64,000 nt of DNA from Candidatus Altimarinota bacterium (GTDB taxonomy: Bacteria > Patescibacteriota > Gracilibacteria > Absconditabacterales > Absconditicoccaceae), in NCBI GenBank assembly GCA_021734475.1, contig JAIPIU010000003.1, positions 1 to 64,000 on the forward strand, read 5' to 3'. Every line of letters starts with the position of its first letter. Within the stretch, counting starts at the first letter, position 1. The notes beneath the pieces were generated by a model. The model worked only from the letters and a program-made list of their open reading frames with translations, made no database searches and had not been told where the DNA came from. The translations under genes were made by a program, and so were the position numbers. Below are positions 9,745-18,789 of the stretch, one piece after another.

Positions 9745-9772
9745 CCCTCCTGTCCTCCCTTCAAAAGGGAGG
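9745..9772. repeat. C-run/G-run palindrome (degenerate copy, reversed)
   Basis: CCTCCTGTCCTCCCTTCAAAAGGGAGG. It matches the 39861 and 4212 copies in reverse orientation, including the CTCCTG/CAGGAG flank. A second C/G-rich inverted pair (GTCCCCCTGATGAG...AGGGG) follows to 9815. Confidence 0.55.
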
Positions 9773-9831
9773 CTTAGTTTAATCTAGTCCCCCTGATGAG
9801 AGGGAATCTAGGGGTTCTTTTTATAAAAAAT

Positions 9832-9871
9832 TTAAAAAAAAATGTACCTTCAGAAAAACCAAAAGTACATT
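9832..9871 (-). terminator. Rho-independent terminator of the serpin-like gene
   Basis: On the minus strand AATGTACTTTTGG...TGAAGGTACATT followed by a run of T, 10 bp after the stop codon. Confidence 0.8.
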
Positions 9872-9881
9872 ATATAATTTT

Positions 9882-10712
9882 TTATTTCCAACTGTCATAA
9901 TCACACCAAGAAACAAATACAGGTATTTTAAGACCAGGCTTTTCAATCCAAGTCATAAAAGGTTTGTTGAAAATCAGATTAACTTCACCAAAAGAGATAC
10001 CTTTTCTTACTGCAATAGCAGCAGCTGCTTCAGCTTTTGCTCCGAATTTATCAAGTTTAAACTTGGTTTGCATCAGAGCCTGAGTGATAACATTCTTTCC
10101 ATTATTCATGCCAACAAGCCATGAAATATCCGGTTTGCAATCCATTTCAATCTCAGGGAAAGAAACAGATTTTAATTCTGCTGGAACATTATCACTTTTA
10201 GTTTTTGCCATTCTACTGGCCCAAAAAAACAATTCTTGTTCATTACGTGGAGCAGAAGGAACATCTACAAGATAGATATTAAATCCCTCTTTTGACTGAA
10301 TTTCAACTATATAACCCTCACAATAAGGAGAATTCAAAAGTCTGATATTTTCAGTCATTTTTACTCCTTGATACTTTAAACTGTTCTGAGCATAGATAGT
10401 TGTTTCCGAAGACTTGATCCATGTCATCAAAATCTTTAGGATACTAGCAACACCAAATTCATTTGAATCAAGAGCATCAATTCGAATATCAAATCCATTC
10501 CTGGCAAGGAAACCGTTAATCTCATCTGCAGAATATGATGCAATAGTTTCCATAGCAAGAGATTCAAAATCTCCTGAAGAAATATTTTCTGCAATAACAA
10601 GTAATTCAAGTTGCTTTTGATTATTTGGTGACCACTGACCACCACCAATGAATTCAATCGCCTTTGCTAATACTGCAGCTAAAGGATGATTGGAATAAGA
10701 CATACTGTTCAT
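9882..10712 (-). CDS. Serpin-like protein using only GGN glycine codons
   Basis: 276 residues. The C-terminal half looks like a serpin. TKFKLDKFGAKAEAAAAIAV resembles strand s5A plus the reactive-loop hinge (EEGTEAAAATAV in serpins). LIFNKPFMTWIE...IPVFVSW resembles the F-x-x-D/N-R/K-P-F C-terminal signature. GYIVEIQSKEGFNIYLVDVP resembles the s4B/s5B region. The N-terminal part is shorter than usual (serpins are ~370-400 residues) and unrecognised. No signal peptide is visible, so it would act in the cytoplasm or leave by another route. All 16 glycines are GGN. The gene has its own promoter and terminator. Serpins inhibit serine or cysteine proteases by insertion of the loop; whether this short form can do so is unknown. 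Confidence 0.6.
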   Translation of the reverse strand: MNSMSYSNHPLAAVLAKAIEFIGGGQWSPNNQKQLELLVIAENISSGDFESLAMETIASYSADEINGFLARNGFDIRIDALDSNEFGVASILKILMTWIKSSETTIYAQNSLKYQGVKMTENIRLLNSPYCEGYIVEIQSKEGFNIYLVDVPSAPRNEQELFFWASRMAKTKSDNVPAELKSVSFPEIEMDCKPDISWLVGMNNGKNVITQALMQTKFKLDKFGAKAEAAAAIAVRKGISFGEVNLIFNKPFMTWIEKPGLKIPVFVSWCDYDSWK

Positions 10713-10756
10713 AATGTTCTATTTTTATTGGTTATTATTTATTTTTATTAAAATAA

Positions 10757-10784
10757 TATATAGATATTTATCTATAAAAGTCAA
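10757..10784 (-). promoter_or_regulatory. Probable promoter of the serpin-like gene
   Basis: On the minus strand TTGACT (10779-10784), 16 bp spacer, TATATA (10757-10762), 45 bp before the ATG. Confidence 0.45.
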
Positions 10785-10878
10785 TAATAAACTTAATATT
10801 GTTTTTTAACAACAAATAATTATAAATCAAATGCAAAAAACTTTCAGCTTTCAGTTTTAGGTTTTTAGCTTTAAAAAT

Positions 10879-11340
10879 GGGGATGCTTCTGGATTTGATA
10901 GGAGGATCTCATAGATAATGATAGCCGCTACTCAATGATCCTAGAGTTTAATCATGGTTCAAAAAAAAAGTGCAAAAACACTTAATAGAGCTTTCGCTCT
11001 CGTTCCTAGTTACTCTGTAGCTTAGTGGACGTACCAGCCTCGTCAAGTGACTCCTACTAGCCTCGAGGTCGACCTAAGTAGGAAAACCCCGTTACTTTTG
11101 TAAAAACCTATGCCTGCTTGTTGGCTAAAGTAAGCTTCAAAGGTAACATTATAGTCTTCTATCTAAATAAGTCCGAAATAAAAATGAGGAATTATTGCGA
11201 TAGAAACTACATATTATTCAATCAAAAATAGAAATATTTTTGAAAGATAATATGAAAATTTGCTTAATAAATAAGCTATTGCGGTAGAAATTATTGTTTA
11301 TGCCTTTTAGACATGGGTTCGAATCCCATCATCTCCACCA
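10879..11340 (+). ncRNA. ssrA: tmRNA
   Basis: Rescue RNA for stalled ribosomes. The 5' end GGGGATGCTTCTGGATTTGA pairs with the 3' end CATCTCC before ACCA; the T arm is GGGTTCGAATCCC. CCA is encoded. The tag frame most likely starts at GCA 10972 and ends with TAG at 11023, giving AKTLNRAFALVPSYSVA. The stop is TAG rather than TGA, as the code requires. Pseudoknot-like GC-rich stretches follow (11026-11130). The tag ends in SVA rather than the common LAA. A terminator lies 32 bp downstream. The end points are set by the acceptor stem and are firm; the resume codon is inferred. Confidence 0.92.
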
Positions 11341-11371
11341 AGAAAAAACACTAATTAATAACTATAGAAAT

Positions 11372-11396
11372 TCACGACAAAAGTCGTGATTTTTTT
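11372..11396 (+). terminator. Rho-independent terminator after tmRNA
   Basis: TCACGAC-aaaa-GTCGTGA followed by T7. Confidence 0.9.
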
Positions 11397-11410
11397 ATAA
11401 ACACTTAATA

Positions 11411-11440
11411 TTGACTTTTGTAAAAATAAAATTATATACA
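11411..11440 (+). promoter_or_regulatory. Probable promoter for the 11477 gene
   Basis: TTGACT (11411-11416), 18 bp spacer, TATACA (11435-11440). It lies 15 bp downstream of the tmRNA terminator and 36 bp before the ATG. Confidence 0.5.
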
Positions 11441-11476
11441 ATAAAATAAAAACAATTAAAATAAAAGGAGGTTATT

Positions 11477-11695
11477 ATGGGATTTTTTGATTTTTTATTA
11501 GGTAATAATGATAAATGTGGAACTTGTTACGGAACAGGAACAGTAGATAGAGGTAATCAACCAAAAACTTGTAGCAGTTGCGGTGGTAGTGGTAAAGGTA
11601 GTGATGGATGGTCCAATGAAAAAGATTCGGAAGGTAATCGTAAATCCCAAGAACGAGTAGACCAAGAAATGGAAGATTTGAAAAAATATTATTAA
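11477..11695 (+). CDS. Small DnaJ-type zinc-finger protein, GGN-only glycines, strong Shine-Dalgarno
   Basis: 72 residues with one pair of CxxC-x-G-x-G repeats: CGTCYGTGTV and CSSCGGSGKG, as in the DnaJ central zinc domain. No J domain is present. The tail (residues ~45-72) is charged and helical. It is preceded by AAAGGAGG ending 5 bp before ATG, a canonical ribosome binding site that is rare among genes here. All 12 glycines are GGN. It is a stand-alone unit with promoter and terminator. It may bind zinc and unfolded protein or RNA; the function is not established. Confidence 0.8.
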   Translation: MGFFDFLLGNNDKCGTCYGTGTVDRGNQPKTCSSCGGSGKGSDGWSNEKDSEGNRKSQERVDQEMEDLKKYY

Positions 11696-11742
11696 AAATT
11701 ATCCTAATTATGACGTAACAAAGTAATACAATTTAATTTATA

Positions 11743-11771
11743 CGGTTCTGTTTTACAGAATCGTTTTTTTT
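11743..11771 (+). terminator. Rho-independent terminator
   Basis: CGGTTCTG-tttta-CAGAATCG followed by T7, after the 11477 gene. The T run overlaps the stop codon of the opposite mini-ORF. Confidence 0.85.
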
Positions 11772-11868
11772 AATATCATTTCTCTTCAATAACATCAAAA
11801 ATACGTTCAAATTCATAATTTAACTGAGACAACCAGTCTTTAAAAGAGTTTAACGTTTTTTCAGTCAT
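11770..11868 (-). CDS. 32-residue mini-ORF, copy 1 of a duplicated sequence
   Basis: MTEKTLNSFKDWLSQLNYEFERIFDVIEEKGY, a short amphipathic helix, with GGAG directly before the ATG. A second copy lies at 12619-12726 with about 85-90% identity by eye. Differences mostly keep the peptide similar, which suggests the peptide matters, or that the duplication is recent. No family recognised; it may be a small regulator or remnant of a larger gene. Confidence 0.45.
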
Positions 11869-11926
11869 CTCCAATTACTAGAACATTAGACTTCAAAAAG
11901 TCCTGATTCAATAGAAATAAAGCCGA

Positions 11927-11959
11927 AATCGGTAGGGTTCAGAAACTCTCCGATTTTTT
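11927..11959 (+). terminator. Orphan plus-strand terminator (possible small RNA 3' end)
   Basis: AATCGG-tagggtt-caga-aactct-CCGATT followed by T6. No plus-strand gene precedes it. The sequence before it (11880-11925) contains GACTT-caaaa-AGTC, so a short RNA may end here. Confidence 0.45.
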
Positions 11960-11961
11960 GT

Positions 11962-12156
11962 TTAAAAAAAGAACCCCGAAAGGCTCTTAATTAGGACATC
12001 TTTTTCATCTATTACCATTTCATCTTCATTGAGTACATCCCTGTCCATTTTTTTTACCATACTCAGTGTTCTTAGCTGCTTGTGCTTTTTCTTTTCATTC
12101 ACAGTTTCACATCCCCCTACCTGTACCAGGTCATTTACCGCTTGGTCATGTTCCAT
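11962..12156 (-). CDS. Hypothetical 64-residue ORF downstream of UPF0251 gene
   Basis: MEHDQAVNDLVQVGGCETVN... is highly charged, with no TGA codons and more GC-rich codons than its neighbours. Its last codons run through a hairpin with T run (GAGCC-ttt-cGGGGTTCTTTTTTT, 11964-11986) that looks like a terminator, so the ORF may be spurious or its end may have been altered. No family recognised. Confidence 0.3.
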   Translation of the reverse strand: MEHDQAVNDLVQVGGCETVNEKKKHKQLRTLSMVKKMDRDVLNEDEMVIDEKDVLIKSLSGFFF

Positions 12157-12194
12157 CTTTATTAGGCATAATTATATTTGGTTAAAGTTTAAAA

Positions 12195-12515
12195 CTAGTT
12201 TTCAATTCTTATTACTTTTCAGTTTATAAGGGCATCTGTAATTTTATTCACAGCACTATTATACACTCTAGCAAAAGTGGATTTAGATATTACCATCTTC
12301 TCTGCTCATTGAACAATATCCATTCATTCAATATTTTTTAATCTTAGCGTTTCTAATTCATCTTTCTCTAAAACAACTTGATTAAGTTTAGATAAAGGAA
12401 CTCAAACAGGCTTGAATATTTCAATCTCAGATTGAAAATCTATACATCTCTGTTTTTTTCTCCTTCATCTTCCATTTCAACAACCAAATCATCATTTTTT
12501 TCAAAATCAGTTCAT
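12195..12515 (-). CDS. UPF0251 (DUF134) DNA-binding protein
   Basis: 106 residues when TGA is Gly. The family pattern is clear: RKKQRCIDFQSEIEIFKPVG, then PLSKLNQVVLEKDELETLRL, a helix-turn-helix EGMDIVQGAEKMVISKSTFA, and DALINGKVIRI. The N-terminus is glycine-rich (MNGFGKKGGFGCGNGRGRR), almost all TGA, and without recoding the gene would appear broken several times. UPF0251 proteins are putative sigma-like or HTH regulators of unknown target. Confidence 0.82.
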
Positions 12516-12618
12516 TAGTTTACAATTATATTTTAAAATACTATTATGGGATTATTCCCATATAGGATAATTTATTTTTTTGAAATTGCAAGTCTTTTTT
12601 TATTTTTATATTTATCTG

Positions 12619-12726
12619 TTAACCAAGCAAATATCATTTTCTTTCAATAACATCAAAAATACGTTCAAATTCAGAACTTAGCTGAGACAACCAGTCTTTA
12701 AAAGAGTTTAACATTTTTTCACTTAT
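12619..12726 (-). CDS. Mini-ORF, copy 2 of a duplicated sequence
   Basis: Same peptide as 11770-11868 with changes (SEKMLNSFKDWLSQLSSEFE...). The aligned start codon is ATA here; the first ATG is at 12714, giving a peptide three residues shorter. It then reads RKGYLLG and stops with TAA. Start and coding status are doubtful. Confidence 0.35.
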
Positions 12727-12757
12727 CTCCAAATGATGAGAATTAATTTAAATATAT

Positions 12758-12784
12758 AAAACAGGAAACAAATCCTGTTTTTTC
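12758..12784 (+). terminator. Terminator-like hairpin before the AbiE operon
   Basis: AAACAGGA-aacaaa-TCCTGTTT followed by T run, 60 bp upstream of abiEi. With no plus-strand gene before it, it may attenuate the AbiE transcript or act in a leader. Confidence 0.5.
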
Positions 12785-12845
12785 TCTTGCAAAAATAAAT
12801 TTTATGACTATATAGTATCTATATTTAAATACTATAGAGTCACAA

Positions 12846-13409
12846 ATGAAACATATAGACAAAATATTAGAATCAGGAAATACAGTTTTTAAGGCTAATG
12901 AATTTGCCTTACTCTTAGATATTACAAATAAAAACACACTTAAAACACTTATTCAAAGATTAAAGAAATCTAGAATCATAATTTATCATTGATGAGGTTT
13001 ACGAAGCCTAAAAAAATATGACTCCTATGAATTAGCATCAAAAATAAAAAGCAAATCATATATTTCTTTAGAGACTGTCTTACAAAAAGAAGGTATAATA
13101 TTTCAAGATTATGGAAATACTGTCACATTAATATCAGATAAATCATTTGAAAAAATTATTGACACAAGAAAGTATTCTTTTTCAAAAATAAAAGACACAA
13201 TTTTATTGAACACAATAGGTATAAAAGATATGGGTAAATATATGATGGCAAGTAAAGAAAGAGCTATATGTGATAGAATATACCTTACTCCATCATATTA
13301 TTTTGATAACCTATGAAATCTCAATACAAAACTATTAGAAAAATTAAGTACAATATACAATAAAAGTACAAATTTACGTATTAAAAAACTACTCCATGAC
13401 AATAAATAA
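12846..13409 (+). CDS. abiEi: AbiEi-like antitoxin / transcriptional regulator
   Basis: 187 residues. The N-terminal winged-helix region (VFKANEFALLLDITNKNTLKTLIQRLKKSRIIIYHGGGLRS) is followed by the C-terminal domain typical of AbiEi antitoxins (YISLETVLQKEGII..., SKERAICDRIYLT). In the AbiE system the antitoxin represses its own operon and counters the nucleotidyltransferase toxin encoded next. Its stop overlaps the toxin start by 14 bp, so the two are translationally coupled. Glycines are a mix of TGA (three) and GGN (six), intermediate between core genes and the GGN-only genes. Confidence 0.75.
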
Positions 13410-14112
13410 AAAATTTAAATCAAACAATGAAGAACATAAAAAAATGATGTTTTTGATTATAAAAGACTTATTTTCTTCAGAGATAAAATCAAAGATAGCT
13501 TTTAAATGAGGTACTTTGTGTATGTTTCTACACGAATTAGATAGATTTTCTGTTGATCTAGATTTTGATATTATAAAAAAAGATATTACACTAACAAAGA
13601 TCAAAGAGTTTACCAAAAACATTCTTAATCAATACTGAGAAATAACAGAAGAAAAGAAATCAAAACTTATTTTGAAATATGATCAAAAACAAATTCCATT
13701 AAAAATAGAATTTAATAATAGATTGTATACAAATAACACTTACGAAGTTAAAAACTTTTTTGGAAATAGTATTACTGCTATGACGCCTGATTGTATTTTT
13801 TGAAATAAATTGGTTGCCCTGACAGAAAGAAAAGAAAAAAAAGATAAAATAGCAGCTAGAGATCTTTATGATATACGATTTTTCTTTAATAATAGATGGA
13901 ATATCAACGAAGCAATAATAAAAGAGAGAACAGGAAAAAGTTTACAAACATACTTACAAAATCTTATTACATTCATTCCTAATAATTTCAATGAAGAAAA
14001 TATTTTAAGATGACTTGGCGAACTAGTAACTGAAAAACAAAAATTTTTTATTAAAAATAAATTAATAAAGGAAACATTAGGATTTTTAGAATTTACTATA
14101 GCGAATTTATAG
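13396..14112 (+). CDS. abiEii: AbiEii-like nucleotidyltransferase toxin
   Basis: 238 residues. The core motif is KGGTLCMFLHELDRFSVDLDFD (around residues 37-58): the G-G-T loop followed by R-x-S-x-D-L-D-F, the hallmark of AbiEii/DUF1814 nucleotidyltransferases. A later LVALTERKEKKDKIAARDLYDI matches the family K-x-x-A-x-x-R-x-x-x-R-D-x-x-D region. Family members block growth by modifying tRNA or other RNA and protect against phage. The first Gly of the KGGT loop is a TGA codon, so the toxin cannot be made in a standard-code host. A terminator follows. Confidence 0.82.
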
Positions 14113-14123
14113 ATTTTCCGAAT

Positions 14124-14156
14124 AAAAAAATCCCCGTCTATGCGGAGATTTTTTTA
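14124..14156. terminator. Bidirectional terminator
   Basis: AAAAAATCCCCG-tctatg-CGGAGATTTTTTT between the convergent abiEii and ABC-F genes; T runs on both strands. Confidence 0.8.
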
Positions 14157-14165
14157 TAAAAATTT

Positions 14166-15935
14166 TTATTGTCTTTCGCTCAATTCAAACCATCTATATT
14201 CTTTCTGTTCTAATTTACGAAGAATAACTCATAGTTCTTCTGATAAAACTCTTATATCATCATATGGTATATCTTTATGATCAAATATACGATTAATTTC
14301 ATCTCTCTCTTTTTCCAATTTTTCAATATCTTTTATAAGCTGATCCAATTCACGTTTTTCCATATACGATAATTTTTTCTTTCAATCAATATTTTGACTT
14401 TGTTCTTGCTCTTGGCTGATTTGTAAAGGAGCTGTCGAGTGTAATGAAACTGAGGATTTATTCCTATTTTTCTTCTCACTTTCTGGCAAAGATTTATATT
14501 CACTATAAGTACCCCAAAAATCATCTACAATACCATCACCTTCAAAAATAAATAAATGATCAGTAATTCTATCCATAAAAAACCTATCATGAGAGACTAC
14601 GATTAGACAACCTTTATAATTCATCAAAAATTCTTCCAATACATTTATAGTAACCAGATCCAAATCATTTGTTGGCTCATCCAAGATTAAAAAATTTGGA
14701 TTTTTATACAATACAGTCAGTAGGTATAATCTCCTTTTTTCTCCTCCACTCAAACTATTTGCAAATATATGTTGTTGACTCAAAGGAAAAAGAAATTGTT
14801 CCAATAATTTACGATCATGAACAATATCAATTACTCTTTTATCATCAGGGAAACTAATCTCTTTTTGTTGATAATGGCCAAACACTACAGTCTCTCAAGC
14901 TATTATAGTTCCAGAATCCAAACTTTCTTCACCCAAAATCATCCTTACAAAAGTTGATTTACCAACTCCATTTTTTCATATTATACCTATACGCTCATTA
15001 TGTCTAAATTCATGAGAAAAATCTGATAATATTTTTTTCGGTCAAAATGCTTTCTTGATATGTTTTAGTTTGAGAATTTTTCAGCCCAATTGTCTTTCTT
15101 GGATAGATAAAGCCAGTTTAGCTTGTTCATCAAAAAACATATCTTTACGCAAATCATAATTGTCTTGAATATCATAGAATCTCTTTGCTCTTGAGTTGGA
15201 TTTTGTTTGTCTTCCACTTGGAGATCTTTTTATCCAATTAAGTTCTTTTTTATATAATTGTTTAAATTTATGTACTTCTATTTTTTCATTTTCTTCACGT
15301 ATAGCTTTTTTTTCAAGATAATATGAATAGTTCCCAGGAAATTTATAAATTTCTCATCTATATAGTTCAAATATATCTGTACATATTCTCTCAAGAAAAT
15401 ATCTATCATGAGTAACCATAAACAAAGTAATATGCTGATTTTTTAGATATCGTTCTAGTCGTTCTATCATATCCAAATCCAAATGATTTGTTGGTTCATC
15501 CAATATCAACATTTCAGGATCTCACATCAAAACTTTCGCCAAAGCAACACGTTTTTTTTCTCATCCTGACAAAGATTTTATACTTTGATCAATATATGGT
15601 TTGATACCAAGTTTATTTACAGCTACATTCAATTCTACTTCTTGTTCCCAATCTTTGACTAAATCAAAATCAAACAAAAATTCACGAACAGTTTTATTTT
15701 CATCTAATTTAATATCTTGAGAAAGATATCATATACGTATTCCCTGTTTTCGTTCTATAGCCCCATCCCCCATATCAATTTCTCACATCAACAATTTCAA
15801 CAATGTCGATTTACCTGCTCAATTTTTTGCAACCAACGCAATTTTTTGTCATCTCAAAATATTCATATCCAAATTATCAATTAGGACTTTTGATGTATAT
15901 GATTTACTAAGATTATTTACTTTTAAATAAAGCAT
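14166..15935 (-). CDS. ABC-F family ATPase (Uup/EttA type)
   Basis: 589 residues with two ATP-binding cassettes and no membrane segments. The first Walker A is KNGAGKSTLL, with signature LSGGEKKRVALAKVL and Walker B MLILDEPTNHLDL. The second has GKNGVGKSTFVR, LSGGEKRRLYLL and FLILDEPTNDLDL. A charged linker lies between them (~230-290). The C-terminal tail (~515-589) is a coiled coil, as in Uup. ABC-F proteins act on the ribosome E site to relieve stalls or protect against antibiotics. The gene overlaps nothing and follows engB by 8 bp, so it is probably the last gene of a transcript from csoR through copA and engB, or from engB. Confidence 0.9.
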
Positions 15936-15943
15936 TTCAAAAA

Positions 15944-16534
15944 TTATCAAATAAGATCCTGAATATAATCAAGTAGTTTATCTCTTCATCTTTTATTAAC
16001 ATTAGAAATCATGAATATCTTTGGCATATTAGAGACTATAGAAGCAAGTTCTTCTCACAATAAACGTGTATGTAAACTAAGATCTTTTTGTGTCCCTTTA
16101 TCAATTTTGGTCATTACTATATCAAAACGAATATTTTCTTCATTTAGAGTGTAAATAAAATCTAGATCTATTTTTTGTGGTGGGATACTCCCATCAATCA
16201 ATACAAATACTCTCCTCAAAGTAGATCTTTCCAAAAAATATTGCTGTGTTGTATCTATCCAATAAGCCCTATCTCCTTTTCATGACTTAGCATATCCATA
16301 TCATGGCAGATCAACAAGATACCAACTATCGTTGATAAGAAAAAAATTCATCAACTTAGTTTTTCCTGGTTTATTAGATATTTTAGAAAGTGATCCATTA
16401 TTAGAAAGTGTATTGATAAGTGATGATTTTCACACATTTGATCTACCAATCATCGCAAATTCAGGAAAATCAGATTCTGGAAGTTCCTCAAATTTTGATG
16501 CACTTTTCACAAAACTTGCTTTAGAGACAATCAT
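15944..16534 (-). CDS. engB: Ribosome biogenesis GTPase EngB (YsxC/YihA)
   Basis: 196 residues, typical length. G1 is GRSNVGKSSLIN (first residues of the family loop), the switch region is [13 protein letters not shown]3 is DLPGYGYAKSG, and G4 is TKIDK. It is required for 50S assembly in other bacteria. It ends ...QDLI-TGA-TAA, so the protein gains a terminal Gly in this code. It lies 75 bp downstream of copA and 8 bp before the ABC-F gene. Confidence 0.9.
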
Positions 16535-16609
16535 AAAATTATATAAACAATAAACAATCTATTTATATCAAAAACTATCAATTATACCAACAATAATCAA
16601 TAGAAAATA

Positions 16610-18766
16610 TTATATTCTTTTCAATCTTAGACTATTCAAAACCACACTCACACTACTCACGCTCATTGCCAACCCTGCAAACATAGGTAATAATAGTCAT
16701 AATCATGCCACAGGAACTAATATTCAATTGTAAGCAAAAGCCCAAAATAAATTCTGTTTTATAATTTTATATGTTTTTCTAGATAGTTTTATTGCTTCGA
16801 CTACTTTATAAGGATCTCATTGAACCAAAACTATCTCAGCGGTTTCTATAGCCACATCAGTACCAATTCATATAGCTATTCATAAATCACTTTGTGCTAA
16901 TGCAGGAGCATCATTTATACCATCTCATACAAAAGCAACTACTTTTCATTGATCTTGAAATGTTTTCACAATATCAGCTTTACCCTCCGGATGTATTTCT
17001 GCATAAAAGTTTTCTATTCAAATATTATTAGCTATCGCTCTTACTGTGTTTTGAGTATCTCCACTTATCATTACAGTATCTATTCACATTTCATTAAGTA
17101 ATTTTATTCATTCAATAGTCCCTTTTTTTGCTTTATCTAACAAAGCCAATAATCAAATAATATTTCAATTATAACTAATATAATTAACAGTTTTTCCATG
17201 TTCTTGTAAATCCTCTACTTTTTTTTGAATAGTATCAGAAATAATTATATTATTATCAGCCAATAATTTTCTATTTCCAAACAATACTGATTTATTTTTA
17301 TATTGAGCAGACAATCATTTACCTGATATTTCTTCAAAATTATTTAAATTTTCTACTTCTATATTATTTTCAGTCATATAATTATTTATAGCAGTAGACA
17401 ATGGATGATTAGAATTTTTTGTCAAAGAATATACCATCAATAATATATCTTTCAATTCATAATCAATATCTATCACATCTGTAACTGTAGGTTTTCCCTC
17501 AGTCAGAGTTCAAGTTTTATCAAATATAACCACATCAACATTTTTAGATTTTTCCAAACTTTCTCAGGATTTTATCAATATTCATTTACTAGCACCATTT
17601 CATGAAGCTACCATAGTAGCCATAGGCGTTGCCAATCACATAGCACATGGACAAGCTATGACTATCATACTAACCATAATAAGTAAACTTTTTTGTACAT
17701 CTCAAGTATAAAAATACCAAATCAAAGATACTACTATAGCCAACACTATTATTACAGGAACAAATACGCTTGATATTTTATCTACCAAATGTTGTATTGG
17801 TGCTTTAGAATTTTGAGCATTATTTACAAATTCTATTATCTTCGCCAAAACAGTTTCTGATTGTTCCTTTATTACTTCTATATTTAATACACCATTTTGA
17901 ACTATAGTTCAGCTAAAAACATTATCAGCTTTTTTCTTATTTATAGGTATACTTTCTCATGTTAGCATAGATTCATCTATATTGGCTTGTCCTTGTAATA
18001 TTTTACCATCAACCGAAATCTTATCTCCAGACTTTACCAAAACCACATCTCAAATTTTCAAATCATCTACAGAGATTTTTCTTTCAACTCAATCTTTTAT
18101 AATTAAAGCATCTTTTGTCTGTAATTGTAACAATTTTTGTATAGCCTGAGAAGCATTTCATTTTGATTTAATTTCTAGATATTTTCACAATGTTATAAAT
18201 GTAATAATAAATACCGCTCATTCCAAAAAATGATAAAAATGTAACATATTATCAAACCAATAAACTTGAACAAAAGCATATATGCTATAAACCAAAGCAA
18301 GCAAAGTTCATATAGAAATCAATGTATCCATATTTGCCTGTAGTTTTAATAACTTTTTTATAAATCAAACATGAAAATTAAATCAAATAATCAAAACTAC
18401 AATAGATCATAAAATTATTAATCCCAAATCTATATAAAATATATGAGGTTTAAAAATAGTTTTAATATCAAAAAACATAGTAAAAATCATAGGTAGTCAC
18501 AAAATTAATGATATTATAAATTTTCTAAAAAATATTTTATACTGACTATTATCTATTTCTTGTACTACTTTATATCACAATTTATTTATTTCTTTACTAA
18601 TCTCTTTTAGGTCTATTATATTTTCATCATAGAAAACATTAGCACTATTGGATGCCAAATTTACAGAAATATTTTTTATTCATTGTTTATCTCAAAGTCA
18701 TCTTTCTATCAACAAAGAACAGCTAGCGCAGTGCATTCCAGATATTTTTAAGTTAGTTTTTTTCAT
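16610..18766 (-). CDS. copA: Copper-exporting P-type ATPase
   Basis: 718 residues. N-terminal HMA domain with GMHCASC (residues ~10-16), then eight membrane segments expected. Phosphatase motif MLTGES; ion-binding ACPCAMGLATP; phosphorylation site VIFDKTGTLTEGKP; HP motif NSNHPLSTA; MISGD; hinge VGDGINDAPAL. All are diagnostic for P1B-1 Cu(I) exporters. Conserved glycines are widely TGA. It is the fourth gene of the csoR operon, 23 bp after the HMA-SafE-cupredoxin gene. It exports cytoplasmic Cu(I), and expression should rise when copper releases CsoR from the operator at 20859. Confidence 0.93.
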
Positions 18767-18789
18767 ATCAAAATTTACTAATTAAAATA

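Noticed and set aside
15944-15949. TGA directly before TAA at the end of engB, the RumA-type gene and murE, as fossil UGA stop codons.
   Set aside because: Three cases among about fifty genes is close to what is expected when TGA makes up several percent of all codons. No enrichment can be claimed.
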